The notes under the pieces: model-generated
Databases searched by the model: none
The model's input: only the letters and a program-made list of their open reading frames with translations
What the model was told of the DNA's origin: nothing
Assembly: GCF_019218265.1 (NCBI RefSeq)
Contig: NZ_JAHUZE010000006.1
Span: 22,023 to 86,022 of the forward strand
DNA length: 64,000 nucleotides
From: Maritimibacter dapengensis
Lineage (GTDB): Bacteria > Pseudomonadota > Alphaproteobacteria > Rhodobacterales > Rhodobacteraceae
Direction of reading: 5' to 3'
Position numbers and translations under genes: made by a program
Shown here: in pieces, positions 34,315 through 42,191 of the stretch
Layout of the letters: each line of letters opens with the position of its first letter
How positions within the stretch are numbered: the stretch's first letter is position 1

Positions 34315-35425
34315 GGCTTGGAACTGGACGCTGCCCGATTGGCCGGATTTCCGGTATGACGCCTCCGCTCTGGAGGCGTTCGAGCAGAAGTTTCTGCTGT
34401 CGTCCGGAGAAATCCTCGGCGCGGTCCATCATGTCAGCCAGCCGGAGCGCGAGCAACTCCGCATCGAACTTCTCAGCGAGGAAGCGATGCAGACGAGCGC
34501 CATCGAGGGTGAAATCCTCGATCGGCTCAGTGTCCAGTCTTCGCTGCGCCGCCATCTGGGCCTCGATCCGGACAGCTACCCTGCCAAACCGCGCGAACAG
34601 GGCGTCGCGGAAATGATGGTCGACGTCTATTCCAATTTTGCAGAGCCGCTGACCCATGAGACACTGTACCGCTGGCATCGGATGCTCCTGTCCCATGATC
34701 GTCGGTTGGAAACCATCGGGGCCTACCGACAACACGCCGAGGCGATGCAAATCGTTTCCGGCCGCCTTGACCGGCCCACGATACATTTCGAAGCGCCACC
34801 CTCGGAGCGGGTCATGCCTGAGATGGAGCGATACGCGGATTGGTTCAACAAGACCGGGCCGGGGGGAGCAGAGCCGCGTCCAGCGCTGACGCGCGCAGGG
34901 CTAAGCCACCTCTATTTCGAGAGCATCCACCCATTCGAAGACGGCAACGGTCGCTTGGGTCGCGCCCTCGCTGAAAAGTCGCTGGCGCAGAATATTGGCC
35001 AGCCGACCCTCATCTCGCTCGCCTTCACCATCGAGAAGCAGCGCAAGGCATACTACGACCAGCTCGAGCAGCATCAAAAAACGCTCGATGTGACCGATTG
35101 GCTCGTCTGGTTCGCGGAAGTTGTCTTGAAAGCCCAACAGGCAACACTCGACCGCGTCGGCTTCTTCATCAGCAAGGCACACTTCTACGATCGTCACAGA
35201 GACCACTTGAACGAACGCCAGGCCAAGGCCATCGCTCGAATGTTGCGGGAAGGCCCTGGCGGTTTCAAAGGCGGCCTCAGCGCCGACAACTACCTCAAGA
35301 TCACCGGAACCTCACGCGCGACCGCGACCCGCGATCTGCAGGATCTGGTCGAGAAGGGCGTGCTCGCTCGAACCGGCGAGCGGAGGCACACGCGATACTG
35401 GTTGAAACTCGACTGGAGTGAATAA
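34313..35425 (+). CDS. Fic-family AMP-transferase with C-terminal winged helix
   Basis: A 370-residue Fic protein. The catalytic motif is complete, HPFEDGNGRLGR near residue 205. An N-terminal inhibitory helix motif TSAIEGE (about residue 63) marks an intramolecularly inhibited class in which Glu blocks ATP. The C-terminal 60 residues form a winged helix (LKITGTSRATATRDLQDLV). Fic enzymes usually AMPylate proteins. The inverted repeat across its start codon suggests autoregulation by its own DNA-binding domain. Confidence 0.88.
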   Translation: MAWNWTLPDWPDFRYDASALEAFEQKFLLSSGEILGAVHHVSQPEREQLRIELLSEEAMQTSAIEGEILDRLSVQSSLRRHLGLDPDSYPAKPREQGVAEMMVDVYSNFAEPLTHETLYRWHRMLLSHDRRLETIGAYRQHAEAMQIVSGRLDRPTIHFEAPPSERVMPEMERYADWFNKTGPGGAEPRPALTRAGLSHLYFESIHPFEDGNGRLGRALAEKSLAQNIGQPTLISLAFTIEKQRKAYYDQLEQHQKTLDVTDWLVWFAEVVLKAQQATLDRVGFFISKAHFYDRHRDHLNERQAKAIARMLREGPGGFKGGLSADNYLKITGTSRATATRDLQDLVEKGVLARTGERRHTRYWLKLDWSE

Positions 35426-35712
35426 AAATTGCATGAAAACAACAATTTATAAAAAATCCGATAATTCGTTTTATGTAACATGATCCGAGACTTGAGCTCA
35501 CGTTGGTGGGCTTGGGAACGCGCCCGACACACTTCGTCACAACCGGTGCTTGTCCGGCAAATCTTTGTTTCCGCAGCACAGATACCCCTTTGGTCGCATC
35601 CCGGAAAAGCTCGGGATGACTCAAGCCTGCCCGAAAGCGAATGGTGAACGGTCTTGCGTGTTGGATTTTCCGACATTATATTGAGAGCAAGACAGCTATT
35701 CGGACATGGACG
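35426..35712. other. AT-rich intergenic region before the accessory locus
   Basis: A 287-base gap that begins with about 60 AT-rich bases, unlike the high-GC surroundings, and ends with the promoter of the next operon. No gene seen. The composition shift fits the border of an acquired module. Confidence 0.5.
35654..35682 (+). promoter_or_regulatory. Promoter of the protease/nucleotide locus
   Basis: TTGCGT (35654-35659), 17 bp, TATATT (35677-35682), about 30 bases upstream of the ACP-like gene. This is the only good sigma70-like promoter I see for the five-gene rightward operon. Confidence 0.55.
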
Positions 35713-36039
35713 ATGCAAACGACCACCAAGACGAAACTGTTTCCGAAGCAGGATCTGGAACTTGTGCTTCGTGACGAGCTCATGCTCGCGGCGGAGGCTG
35801 AAGCCAGCATGCACGGAATTGTACTGCCCGCATCATCTGGGGTGGCGGCAGTCGCACCTGTACCGATGGACTCTCTTGTAGTTGTGGAGCTCTTGTGCGC
35901 GGTCGAACCAGTGCTTGGCTTTACGCCGGCGGATGCGACGGTACGCACTGGCGGATACAACTCGGTGCAAGACGCATTGGATCACTTAATCCCGCGGCTG
36001 GAACAGCAGTGGAAGAAGAAGAATGGAGTGTCAGCATGA
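35713..36039 (+). CDS. Acyl-carrier-protein-like small protein
   Basis: A 108-residue protein. Its second half follows the ACP pattern: Ser54 in PMDSLVVVELL, the position of the phosphopantetheine serine in DSL, then AVEPVLGFTP and a closing SVQDALDHLI helix. The N-terminal 45 residues form a helix and a Gly/Ala linker. No ketosynthase, acyltransferase or phosphopantetheinyl transferase gene is nearby. It could carry an acyl or aminoacyl group, or be a degenerate ACP fold used for protein contact. ATGA overlap with the XRE gene places it first in the operon. Confidence 0.6.
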   Translation: MQTTTKTKLFPKQDLELVLRDELMLAAEAEASMHGIVLPASSGVAAVAPVPMDSLVVVELLCAVEPVLGFTPADATVRTGGYNSVQDALDHLIPRLEQQWKKKNGVSA

Positions 36040-36410
36040 GCGTCGCCAAGCGGACCAACGACGATGACCAAGAAGCTCGGCAGGAGATGGGGGAGCGGCT
36101 GCGGGAAGCACGTCGGTATTTGGGTCTAAAGCAAGACGAGGTGGCCCAGTACCTCAAGATCCAGAGAACCGCGTTGTCTGAGATCGAGGCCGGAAACCGC
36201 CGTGTCGAGGCTCTGGAGTTGAACCGGCTCGCGAAGCTGTATCGACAACCGGTCGCGTATTTCATCGGAGAAGACGATGCAGCTGGGAGTTTGCCGGTAG
36301 ATGTAGCGCACCTTGCACGACAAGCCGCAGACTTGTCTCGGCAAGACCGGGATGAACTGGGGCGTTTTGCCGAGTACTTGCGCGCCCGCTCGGCCGCAAC
36401 CCAGGAGTAA
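36036..36410 (+). CDS. XRE-family transcriptional regulator
   Basis: A 124-residue protein with a lambda-repressor-like HTH (GERLREARRYLGLKQDEVAQYL, split here as the first two helices, then IQRTALSEIEAGNRRVEALEL). The C-terminal helix ends ELGRFAEYLRARS. It lies directly before an ImmA/IrrE-type peptidase, the usual pairing in which the peptidase cleaves or is controlled by the repressor, as for ImmR/ImmA of ICEBs1. It probably represses this operon. Confidence 0.88.
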   Translation: MSVAKRTNDDDQEARQEMGERLREARRYLGLKQDEVAQYLKIQRTALSEIEAGNRRVEALELNRLAKLYRQPVAYFIGEDDAAGSLPVDVAHLARQAADLSRQDRDELGRFAEYLRARSAATQE

Positions 36411-36413
36411 CCA

Positions 36414-37427
36414 GTGGTTTCCAATTATTCGCAGGCAGTTCGCGGCGGAGCAGCTGCGGCGGCTCGAGCACACCGGCAACTAGGCGTGCGAGAGCGGCTC
36501 GAAACGTCAGGCGGTTCAGTCAACGTTTTTGCTCTCATCAATGAACTTGACGTGCCTTTGCTTCTACGGCCGCTCGACGGCTTGCTCGGAGCATATCTTA
36601 ATGCCCCATCGCAAGGGATTCTCGTCACCACTCAGCGCCCCATGAGTATCCAGCGATTTACGGCCGCACATGAGCTCGGCCATTGTCTTCTGAACCATCA
36701 ACCCAGCCTCGACGATGAAGCAAGTATCCTCCGTCGAATGCCAGCCAATTTCGATCCGGGCCACGACTATCAAGAAGTCGAAGCCGACGCTTTCGCAGTC
36801 GCGTTTCTCATGCCCAAATGGCTGCTCGCCCTACATATGAGGCGGCAGAATTGGACTGTGCCAGACTTTCGACGCGCAAACGTGATTTACCAGTTCAGTC
36901 TGCGACTTGGGGTGAGCTACGAGGCGTTGTGCTGGACCCTGGTTCGGTACAGGATGATTGCTGCGAAGCAGGCCCGCGAGCTTTTGCAGACAAAGCCAAA
37001 GGCGTTGAAAGAAGCTCTTCTCGCTGATCATCGACCGACAAACTACCGGGGCGATGTATGGCTACTTACCGAACGCGACGCTGGAGCGCTGATTGATGGC
37101 AGTCGTAACGATCTATTCGTCCTCAAGCTCACCGAGCACAGCAATGGAGGATACCTCTGGAACATCCATCAATTGCAGGAGAGCGGATTCGCCATCGTCA
37201 GTAATGAAATCGAAGCGATCGAAACAGACAGCGTCGGTGATCCTGGAATACGACGCGTCACGGCAATGCCTCCGGAAGAGTACCGAGGTCGCCTTGTGTT
37301 GGATGAAACACGACCCTGGGATCACAATCAGAGCTTCTCCAGGCTCGAGTTGGACCTCGACCTGACAGGCCCCGAAGGTGAAGGCCTTTCACGTGCTGAG
37401 CGGCGAAGACTCCTGGAGGCCGCTTGA
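36414..37427 (+). CDS. ImmA/IrrE-type Zn peptidase fused to a chagasin-like domain
   Basis: A 337-residue cytosolic protein. Residues 35-200 are the ImmA/IrrE (DUF955) metallopeptidase, with zinc motif His86-Glu87-LG-His90 in AAHELGHCLLNH and the third ligand near Glu123 in EVEADAFAVAFLMP. Residues 213-325 look like a chagasin (MEROPS I42) inhibitor: NGGYLW at 244-249 corresponds to the NPTTGYxW loop, and RPW at 300-302 to the conserved RPW loop, followed by a last strand LELDLDL. A papain-like protease, the target class of chagasins, is encoded by the next gene with no gap. GTG start at 36414. Confidence 0.8.
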   Translation: MVSNYSQAVRGGAAAAARAHRQLGVRERLETSGGSVNVFALINELDVPLLLRPLDGLLGAYLNAPSQGILVTTQRPMSIQRFTAAHELGHCLLNHQPSLDDEASILRRMPANFDPGHDYQEVEADAFAVAFLMPKWLLALHMRRQNWTVPDFRRANVIYQFSLRLGVSYEALCWTLVRYRMIAAKQARELLQTKPKALKEALLADHRPTNYRGDVWLLTERDAGALIDGSRNDLFVLKLTEHSNGGYLWNIHQLQESGFAIVSNEIEAIETDSVGDPGIRRVTAMPPEEYRGRLVLDETRPWDHNQSFSRLELDLDLTGPEGEGLSRAERRRLLEAA

Positions 37428-38111
37428 GTGACAGTGACGATAAACGTAGATTTACGGGCGAAATTTGGGCCCGTCAGGGATCAAGGTGCGCGACCAACTT
37501 GCTTGGCGTTTGCCGCCAGCGACGCCCATGCTGCATTGCGCAGCGGCTGGGATCCTCTGTCATGTGAGTTCGCCTTCTACCATGCACAAAAACGTACCGG
37601 GCGCTCTCCAAATAAGGGAGCATTTCTCGACGACATGTTGGCCACGCTTCGCGATACCGGCCAGCCATCGGAAAGTGGATGGCCGTACATTCCGCGTTTG
37701 CCCACGGACCTGAGGCACTATCGCCCCCCATCATCCGTCGGAAATTTATTTGGGCGCGAAGGTCAGAAGACCAGTCACGAAGTCGATCGAGTTTGCGATG
37801 CGTTGGATTCCAACGTCCCTGCTATTGTTCTTTCAGTCCTGACGAGAAGTTTCTTTAATCCGCCATCGGATGGAGTCATCGACCAAATCACCGGTGACGA
37901 AGTTTTTCCGGCGCCGCGACATGCCGTTATCGCGGTCGGCTATGGGGAAGCGGCGACGAAACGTGTCATTCTGGTGCGAAATAGCTGGGGACCAACCTGG
38001 GGTTTGAGCGGGTATGCTTGGCTAACTGAGGATTTTCTGGCTAAGCACATGTATGCCTTGGCAATATTGACGGACGAATGCGATGTATCTGGCCATTCCG
38101 CCACAGCCTGA
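37428..38111 (+). CDS. Cytosolic papain-like (C1) cysteine peptidase
   Basis: A 227-residue C1A-type peptidase. The catalytic set is complete: Gln19 (VRDQG), Cys25 (ARPTCLAFAA), His165 (PAPRHAVIAVGYG) and Asn185 (VRNSWGPTWGLSGY). It has no signal peptide and no pro-region, so it should be made active in the cytosol, which demands an inhibitor; the chagasin-like domain encoded just upstream is the obvious one. GTG start directly after the ImmA stop. The last 29 bases overlap the next gene. Confidence 0.85.
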   Translation: MTVTINVDLRAKFGPVRDQGARPTCLAFAASDAHAALRSGWDPLSCEFAFYHAQKRTGRSPNKGAFLDDMLATLRDTGQPSESGWPYIPRLPTDLRHYRPPSSVGNLFGREGQKTSHEVDRVCDALDSNVPAIVLSVLTRSFFNPPSDGVIDQITGDEVFPAPRHAVIAVGYGEAATKRVILVRNSWGPTWGLSGYAWLTEDFLAKHMYALAILTDECDVSGHSATA

Positions 38112-38859
38112 TTGTGTAAGAACTTGGCGCGAAGCGGTTCGTTGCGTTGATAGCGAACCCGGACATGAGGCGCACAACGTCCTGATGTCTGTTGATGACC
38201 CGACCGCCGGGGCAAAGTTGAGCGACGCGAGCGTCAATGCCGTCAATGAATTCTTGCTACGGCACGACAAATCCGTCCGAACCATCGCCAACACGATCTT
38301 TCCGGAGGCGCTCTATCACAGATATGGTGCCCCGGAATTCTTCGACCGGTTTCGCGACCGAGTTCTGCCCACGGTACGACGCAACGAAAGATGGTCAGGA
38401 TATTATTTCGAGCGGATGGTCGATTGGCCCGGCGCCCCGGCCGGCAATCCGCTTTGGGACATCGTCACGCGTATGAGGGACCCGACGGTCAGGGCAAGGA
38501 ACAAATTTGAGCTTGCTCTTTTCGATCCTGCTCGCGACGTTGATCGTTCCCCTTACGGCGGACAGTGCCTCAGTTTTCTCAGCTTCAAACTGTTGGCAGG
38601 GAATCCGGAGACGCTCACACTCACAGCGATCTACCGGAACCACTACTATGTCGAAAAGCTACTCGGAAACTTGGTTGGTCTCGGCCAGTTGATGTCGTTT
38701 GTGGCCACTGAAGCTGGACTCAATATTGGATCCCTGACCGTGCTGTCGTCACATGCGACAATCGACCTGCCACGATCAACCTGCGGGGGGACTACAACAC
38801 GCGGCGAGCTTCGAGCACTCCTTGACGAGATTGATGGTCTGTCTGCAGCCAATACCTAG
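38083..38859 (+). CDS. Thymidylate-synthase-like protein
   Basis: A 258-residue protein that I align to the thymidylate synthase/dCMP hydroxymethylase fold. Key points: Cys162 in YGGQCLSFLSFKL at the place of the catalytic PPCH Cys, TAIYRNHYYVEKLLGNLVGL at the place of the LYQRS..D.FLG.PFN segment (phosphate-binding Arg and nucleotide Asn present), and LTVLSSHATID at the place of the DTHLY..H strand. The N-terminal half (NTIFPEALYHRYG) resembles TS-like proteins of phage and islands. It may bind or modify dUMP/dCMP or a base analogue. It is not the housekeeping ThyA. Confidence 0.6.
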   Translation: MYLAIPPQPDCVRTWREAVRCVDSEPGHEAHNVLMSVDDPTAGAKLSDASVNAVNEFLLRHDKSVRTIANTIFPEALYHRYGAPEFFDRFRDRVLPTVRRNERWSGYYFERMVDWPGAPAGNPLWDIVTRMRDPTVRARNKFELALFDPARDVDRSPYGGQCLSFLSFKLLAGNPETLTLTAIYRNHYYVEKLLGNLVGLGQLMSFVATEAGLNIGSLTVLSSHATIDLPRSTCGGTTTRGELRALLDEIDGLSAANT

Positions 38860-39542
38860 GCAAACTCAGCGAAAGGCAGAGTTGCCGTTTCCGGTCGCCG
38901 GGCCGAACTTGAGAGATTGTATATTGCCTCGATGCCCGCAATGAACTCACTTTGCCCACCATAGCTCGGATGGCGGACCTGAGATACAGGAAGGTCCAAA
39001 TCTGCTAGAGCTTCTCCCGCATCACGCCCAATTGCCACCAAGCGTTTAGGTTGAAGCATCTCCAGGAGTGCCAACAGAAATGGCCAGGTTGCCGAACGCT
39101 CCGTTTTGCGATGTGAGCGGTTGGTCATGGGATCATCTGGCGCGTGCGGGTGAAGCGGAAACACATTCCACAGCATTACTGGCCTGCCAATTGACGAAAG
39201 AAGCTGCCAAGTGACTGTCGCCGTACGTTCGGCAAGTGCCGGTCCTGTCGTGGCCCGAGCAAGGGTTATTCCGCCAAACAGATGTTCAGCTTCCGTGAGA
39301 TGTGCTTCGTCGGTCAAGGGTACTCCGGTACGCCGTCCCCCCCGGTACCCGAGGTCCCTTGCTATCCAGATAGTATCAGCACGGGCATTCATCGCGGCCT
39401 CAAGACACCGCTTCAGGTTCTCGCGTCGAGCGCGCGCAGCATCGACGGTATCGTGAATGGGGCAGATGTCGCTGTACGGATTAAAGGTGTTCACCAAATC
39501 GACAGCGGCAAGTTCTTCGACAAAGGATTCTGGAGTGTTCAT
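38856..39542 (-). CDS. Uracil-DNA-glycosylase-like protein
   Basis: A 228-residue protein with the UDG-superfamily motifs: motif A as ARDLGYRGGRRTGVPL (residues 61-76), a central NVFPLHPH segment, NRSHRKTE, and motif C as VRHPSYGG near residue 190. It would excise uracil or a modified base from DNA, or bind such a nucleotide. It is the second gene of a leftward pair (ATGA overlap with the MazG-like gene) and ends on the same CTAG that ends the thymidylate-synthase-like gene. Confidence 0.65.
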   Translation of the reverse strand: MNTPESFVEELAAVDLVNTFNPYSDICPIHDTVDAARARRENLKRCLEAAMNARADTIWIARDLGYRGGRRTGVPLTDEAHLTEAEHLFGGITLARATTGPALAERTATVTWQLLSSIGRPVMLWNVFPLHPHAPDDPMTNRSHRKTERSATWPFLLALLEMLQPKRLVAIGRDAGEALADLDLPVSQVRHPSYGGQSEFIAGIEAIYNLSSSARRPETATLPFAEFA

Positions 39543-40714
39543 GTCAACGGCTCGATGTTTAGCCGCCGCTCTACGGCATCTAGGATAACAGTTCCACGGC
39601 GATGTTCACGCAGATAGCGAAATGCTGCGTATCCTTGCAGGATGGCCTCTTCCCACAGCCAGGTCGGACAGTTCTCGGCTTCGTAGCCGCGAACGAACTG
39701 TCTGACCTGCTTCAATAGGTCGAACGGCAACTCCCCGGCCTTCAGGTCTTGAAAGAAATCCATCTCCATGGCCTGTCCGAAAATCCAAGTCGCGATCCCC
39801 TCCTCGATCAATGCGGCGCGGGCTCCGTCTTGGGCCTCGTCGATCTTTGGCCGACTCTTACGTTTCAACCGAAAAAGGGAACGAGTGACCGGCGACCAGC
39901 CAAGGATAGCGACGTAGGCATAGTGGAAGACATCATGGAACCTGTAGTCATCCGGTGTCATAGCGTTGTCCGTCAGTCGATCCCCGATGTTGAGGCCGTT
40001 GCAGGTCTGGAAGACGTAGCGTTTGCCACCAACCTCCCGTTCAAAGATGTTGATCTTGAGGTTTCTGGGCAGCTGTTCTTCCGGGGGCAAGTCCGCATCG
40101 AAGAAGGGCGGGTATGCCTTCTGGATGGGCCATCGGTCTGTCGTCTTTGCTCGATTCTTGATGGCCGCAGCTTCCAGCGTGACGCCCGCTTCATTGGCCG
40201 CGCGAATGAGTATCTCGAGAATCGCGACAAGTCGGGGTCCGAGACGTCGGCGATCCCTTTGGAGCTCGTTGTTCGATTGATCGGCCATAAGAAGCCCGGT
40301 TGCAGCCGCCAACTCGATGAGGGTTGCTTCGAAAGCCGGTGACGGTGACTGTCCAGCGGTCAGTACAGACGGCTGCAAAGCCTCAAAGGTGAGCGGCACA
40401 CCCGTTGCGGATAGCCAGTTCTCGCTATCGCTGGCAAGGTTGGTGACAATATCGGCGAACGAGATTTCTGCCCTAGCAGCAACTAGGTTGAAGTACCAAA
40501 GTACGTCGCCGAGTTCCTCTGTAACCGCAGCCGCGTAGGCGCGATAGGAGATCGGGTCTCTCTGCTTCTTCTTCACTTCAGAGAGAAGGCTCCCGACCTC
40601 TCCAAAGAGGCCAAGCAAAGGGAAGTTGAGGGAATCCGCGTCCCGCCGAAGGTCCGTCGCAAGCGCATCCGTTGAGAAATCCTGCACTGACAATGGAATG
40701 AAATCGTCTGACAT
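39539..40714 (-). CDS. MazG-like NTP pyrophosphohydrolase with C-terminal domain
   Basis: A 391-residue protein. Residues 30-85 have the all-alpha NTP-pyrophosphatase (MazG) pattern: LFGEVGSLLSEVKKK and TEELGDVLWYF. The canonical ExxE is Glu39-x-x-Ser42, so one metal ligand is changed. The C-terminal half is a separate domain with HDVFHYAYVAILGW and ALIEEGIATWIFGQ, whose His/His/Glu arrangement could hold a metal; I do not recognise it. GGAGGAC precedes ATG 40714. Cleavage of a non-canonical nucleotide to its monophosphate fits its glycosylase- and TS-like neighbours. Confidence 0.65.
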   Translation of the reverse strand: MSDDFIPLSVQDFSTDALATDLRRDADSLNFPLLGLFGEVGSLLSEVKKKQRDPISYRAYAAAVTEELGDVLWYFNLVAARAEISFADIVTNLASDSENWLSATGVPLTFEALQPSVLTAGQSPSPAFEATLIELAAATGLLMADQSNNELQRDRRRLGPRLVAILEILIRAANEAGVTLEAAAIKNRAKTTDRWPIQKAYPPFFDADLPPEEQLPRNLKINIFEREVGGKRYVFQTCNGLNIGDRLTDNAMTPDDYRFHDVFHYAYVAILGWSPVTRSLFRLKRKSRPKIDEAQDGARAALIEEGIATWIFGQAMEMDFFQDLKAGELPFDLLKQVRQFVRGYEAENCPTWLWEEAILQGYAAFRYLREHRRGTVILDAVERRLNIEPLT

Positions 40715-40901
40715 CTGTCCTCCAAATGTGTGATAGCTGAATGCGAGGCCACCTATATCTTGTATCTGTCATTTGAATCGATTGCGGTCAGTCCGGCAAG
40801 AAAAAGTGACTTTGCGCTCATCAGACTTTCCAAGAACCGAAGCTAGGCACACCGAACGGCAAGGGCTGGAGCAATCAGAAAGCGGTCTTCTGGTGCGCGG
40901 A

Positions 40902-41174
40902 TCACATCTTGGATGACGACTGGTACCCACGCCGCTTCTTCGTCGCCGACAGCTTCATCAGGGCGTTGACCGCCCTGCCCTCGTCATCGTGTTGCTCGAT
41001 CAGCATCTGGCCACGGTAACCGATCCGACCCCATTCCCGCACCAGGCTCACGCCGCCAAACAGGTCTTGCTGAACGCTCATTCGATAGAAACGCCGCATG
41101 TTGAGAGACGGGTCGATCCGCTTGAGATCGACTGTCGTCGGGAACACCTCCATTTGCTGCGCTTCATCGAACAT
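40902..41174 (-). CDS. WGR-domain protein
   Basis: A 90-residue protein made almost wholly of a WGR domain (FYRMSVQQDLFGGVSLVREWGRIG, then a Gly/Gln turn and an acidic stretch). WGR domains bind nucleic acid or its 5' ends in PARPs and in MolR-type proteins. Here it stands alone. The start is ATG 41174 with GAGGTG upstream; a longer reading from 41228 is possible. Confidence 0.8.
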   Translation of the reverse strand: MFDEAQQMEVFPTTVDLKRIDPSLNMRRFYRMSVQQDLFGGVSLVREWGRIGYRGQMLIEQHDDEGRAVNALMKLSATKKRRGYQSSSKM

Positions 41175-41258
41175 TTTGCGGTCACCTCGTCTGCGACAAC
41201 GATACCAAGTGTATGTCCGTGTTTCCACAATGTTCTCTCCCGAACAGGGAAAGGGGGC

Positions 41259-42191
41259 TCACGCCCCCTTCTCGAACTTCATGACCGGGATGCCGAGCTT
41301 CTTCGCCTTGTCGGCGAGGTTTTCCTGGATACCGGTTCCGGGAAAGACGAGGACCCCGACCGGGAGCACATCGAGCATCGCATCGTTTCGTTTGAAGGGC
41401 GCGGCCTTGGCGTGCTTGGTCCAGTCAGGCTTGAAGGCGACCTGCGTCACGCCCCGGGCCTCGGCCCATTTGGCGGCGATGAGTTCTGCACCTTTGGGGC
41501 TGCCACCGTGCAGAAGGACCATGTCGGGATATTTGGTCCGGACCTGGTCGAGCTTACCCCAGATCAGGCGGTGATCGTTGAAATCGGTCCCGCCGGTGAG
41601 GGCGACCTTGGGGCCGGCGGGAAGCATCACCTCGGTTTCGGCGCGGCGCTTGGCGGCGAGGAAGTCGCGGCTGTCGATCAGGGCGGCGGTCATGTGCTGG
41701 CGGTTCACCATCGAGCCGGTGCGGGGGCGCCAGGTGGATCCTGTGTGCTGAACGAACTCGGATGCGGCGTGATCGCGCATCATGTCCATGCAGTTGCGCC
41801 GTTCGACGAGGGTCAGGCCTTCGGCCGTCAGGCGCTCGAGTTCGACGGATTTCACCTCGGAGCCGTCCTGCTCGCGCTGGAGGCGGCGCTGCGCCTGCTC
41901 GTTGTCATCGAGTGACCGCTCGATCCGTGCCGTGGCGCGGTGGAAGAGGTTGACCTGGCCCCAGAGCACCTCTTCGAGGTCGGGTTCCATACGGGTGTCT
42001 TCCAGGGTCGCAACGAGGGCGTCGAAGATGTCCGCGACGGCGACGGCGAGGCGCTGCCCATCGGGCATCGGGCGCGGATCGGGCTCGTCAAAGGGGCGAT
42101 AGCCATAGAGCTGGAGCTCGTCGAGCGCATGGGCGGTCTGGGATGCGCTATGGGCGGGTTCATACGCGTCGTTGTGGGTGTGGATCGTCAT
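41259..42191 (-). CDS. DUF2493 (SLOG superfamily) protein
   Basis: A 310-residue protein. The C-terminal 120 residues are the DUF2493 Rossmann-like domain of the YspA/SLOG group (VALTGGTDFNDHRLI, then LLHGGSPKGAELIAAKWA and GVLVFPGTGIQENLADKAKK). The N-terminal 180 residues are helical and charged. SLOG proteins bind nucleotides or nucleotide-derived ligands. It is conserved on conjugative elements of this group. ATG 42191 has GGAGG upstream. Confidence 0.8.
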   Translation of the reverse strand: MTIHTHNDAYEPAHSASQTAHALDELQLYGYRPFDEPDPRPMPDGQRLAVAVADIFDALVATLEDTRMEPDLEEVLWGQVNLFHRATARIERSLDDNEQAQRRLQREQDGSEVKSVELERLTAEGLTLVERRNCMDMMRDHAASEFVQHTGSTWRPRTGSMVNRQHMTAALIDSRDFLAAKRRAETEVMLPAGPKVALTGGTDFNDHRLIWGKLDQVRTKYPDMVLLHGGSPKGAELIAAKWAEARGVTQVAFKPDWTKHAKAAPFKRNDAMLDVLPVGVLVFPGTGIQENLADKAKKLGIPVMKFEKGA

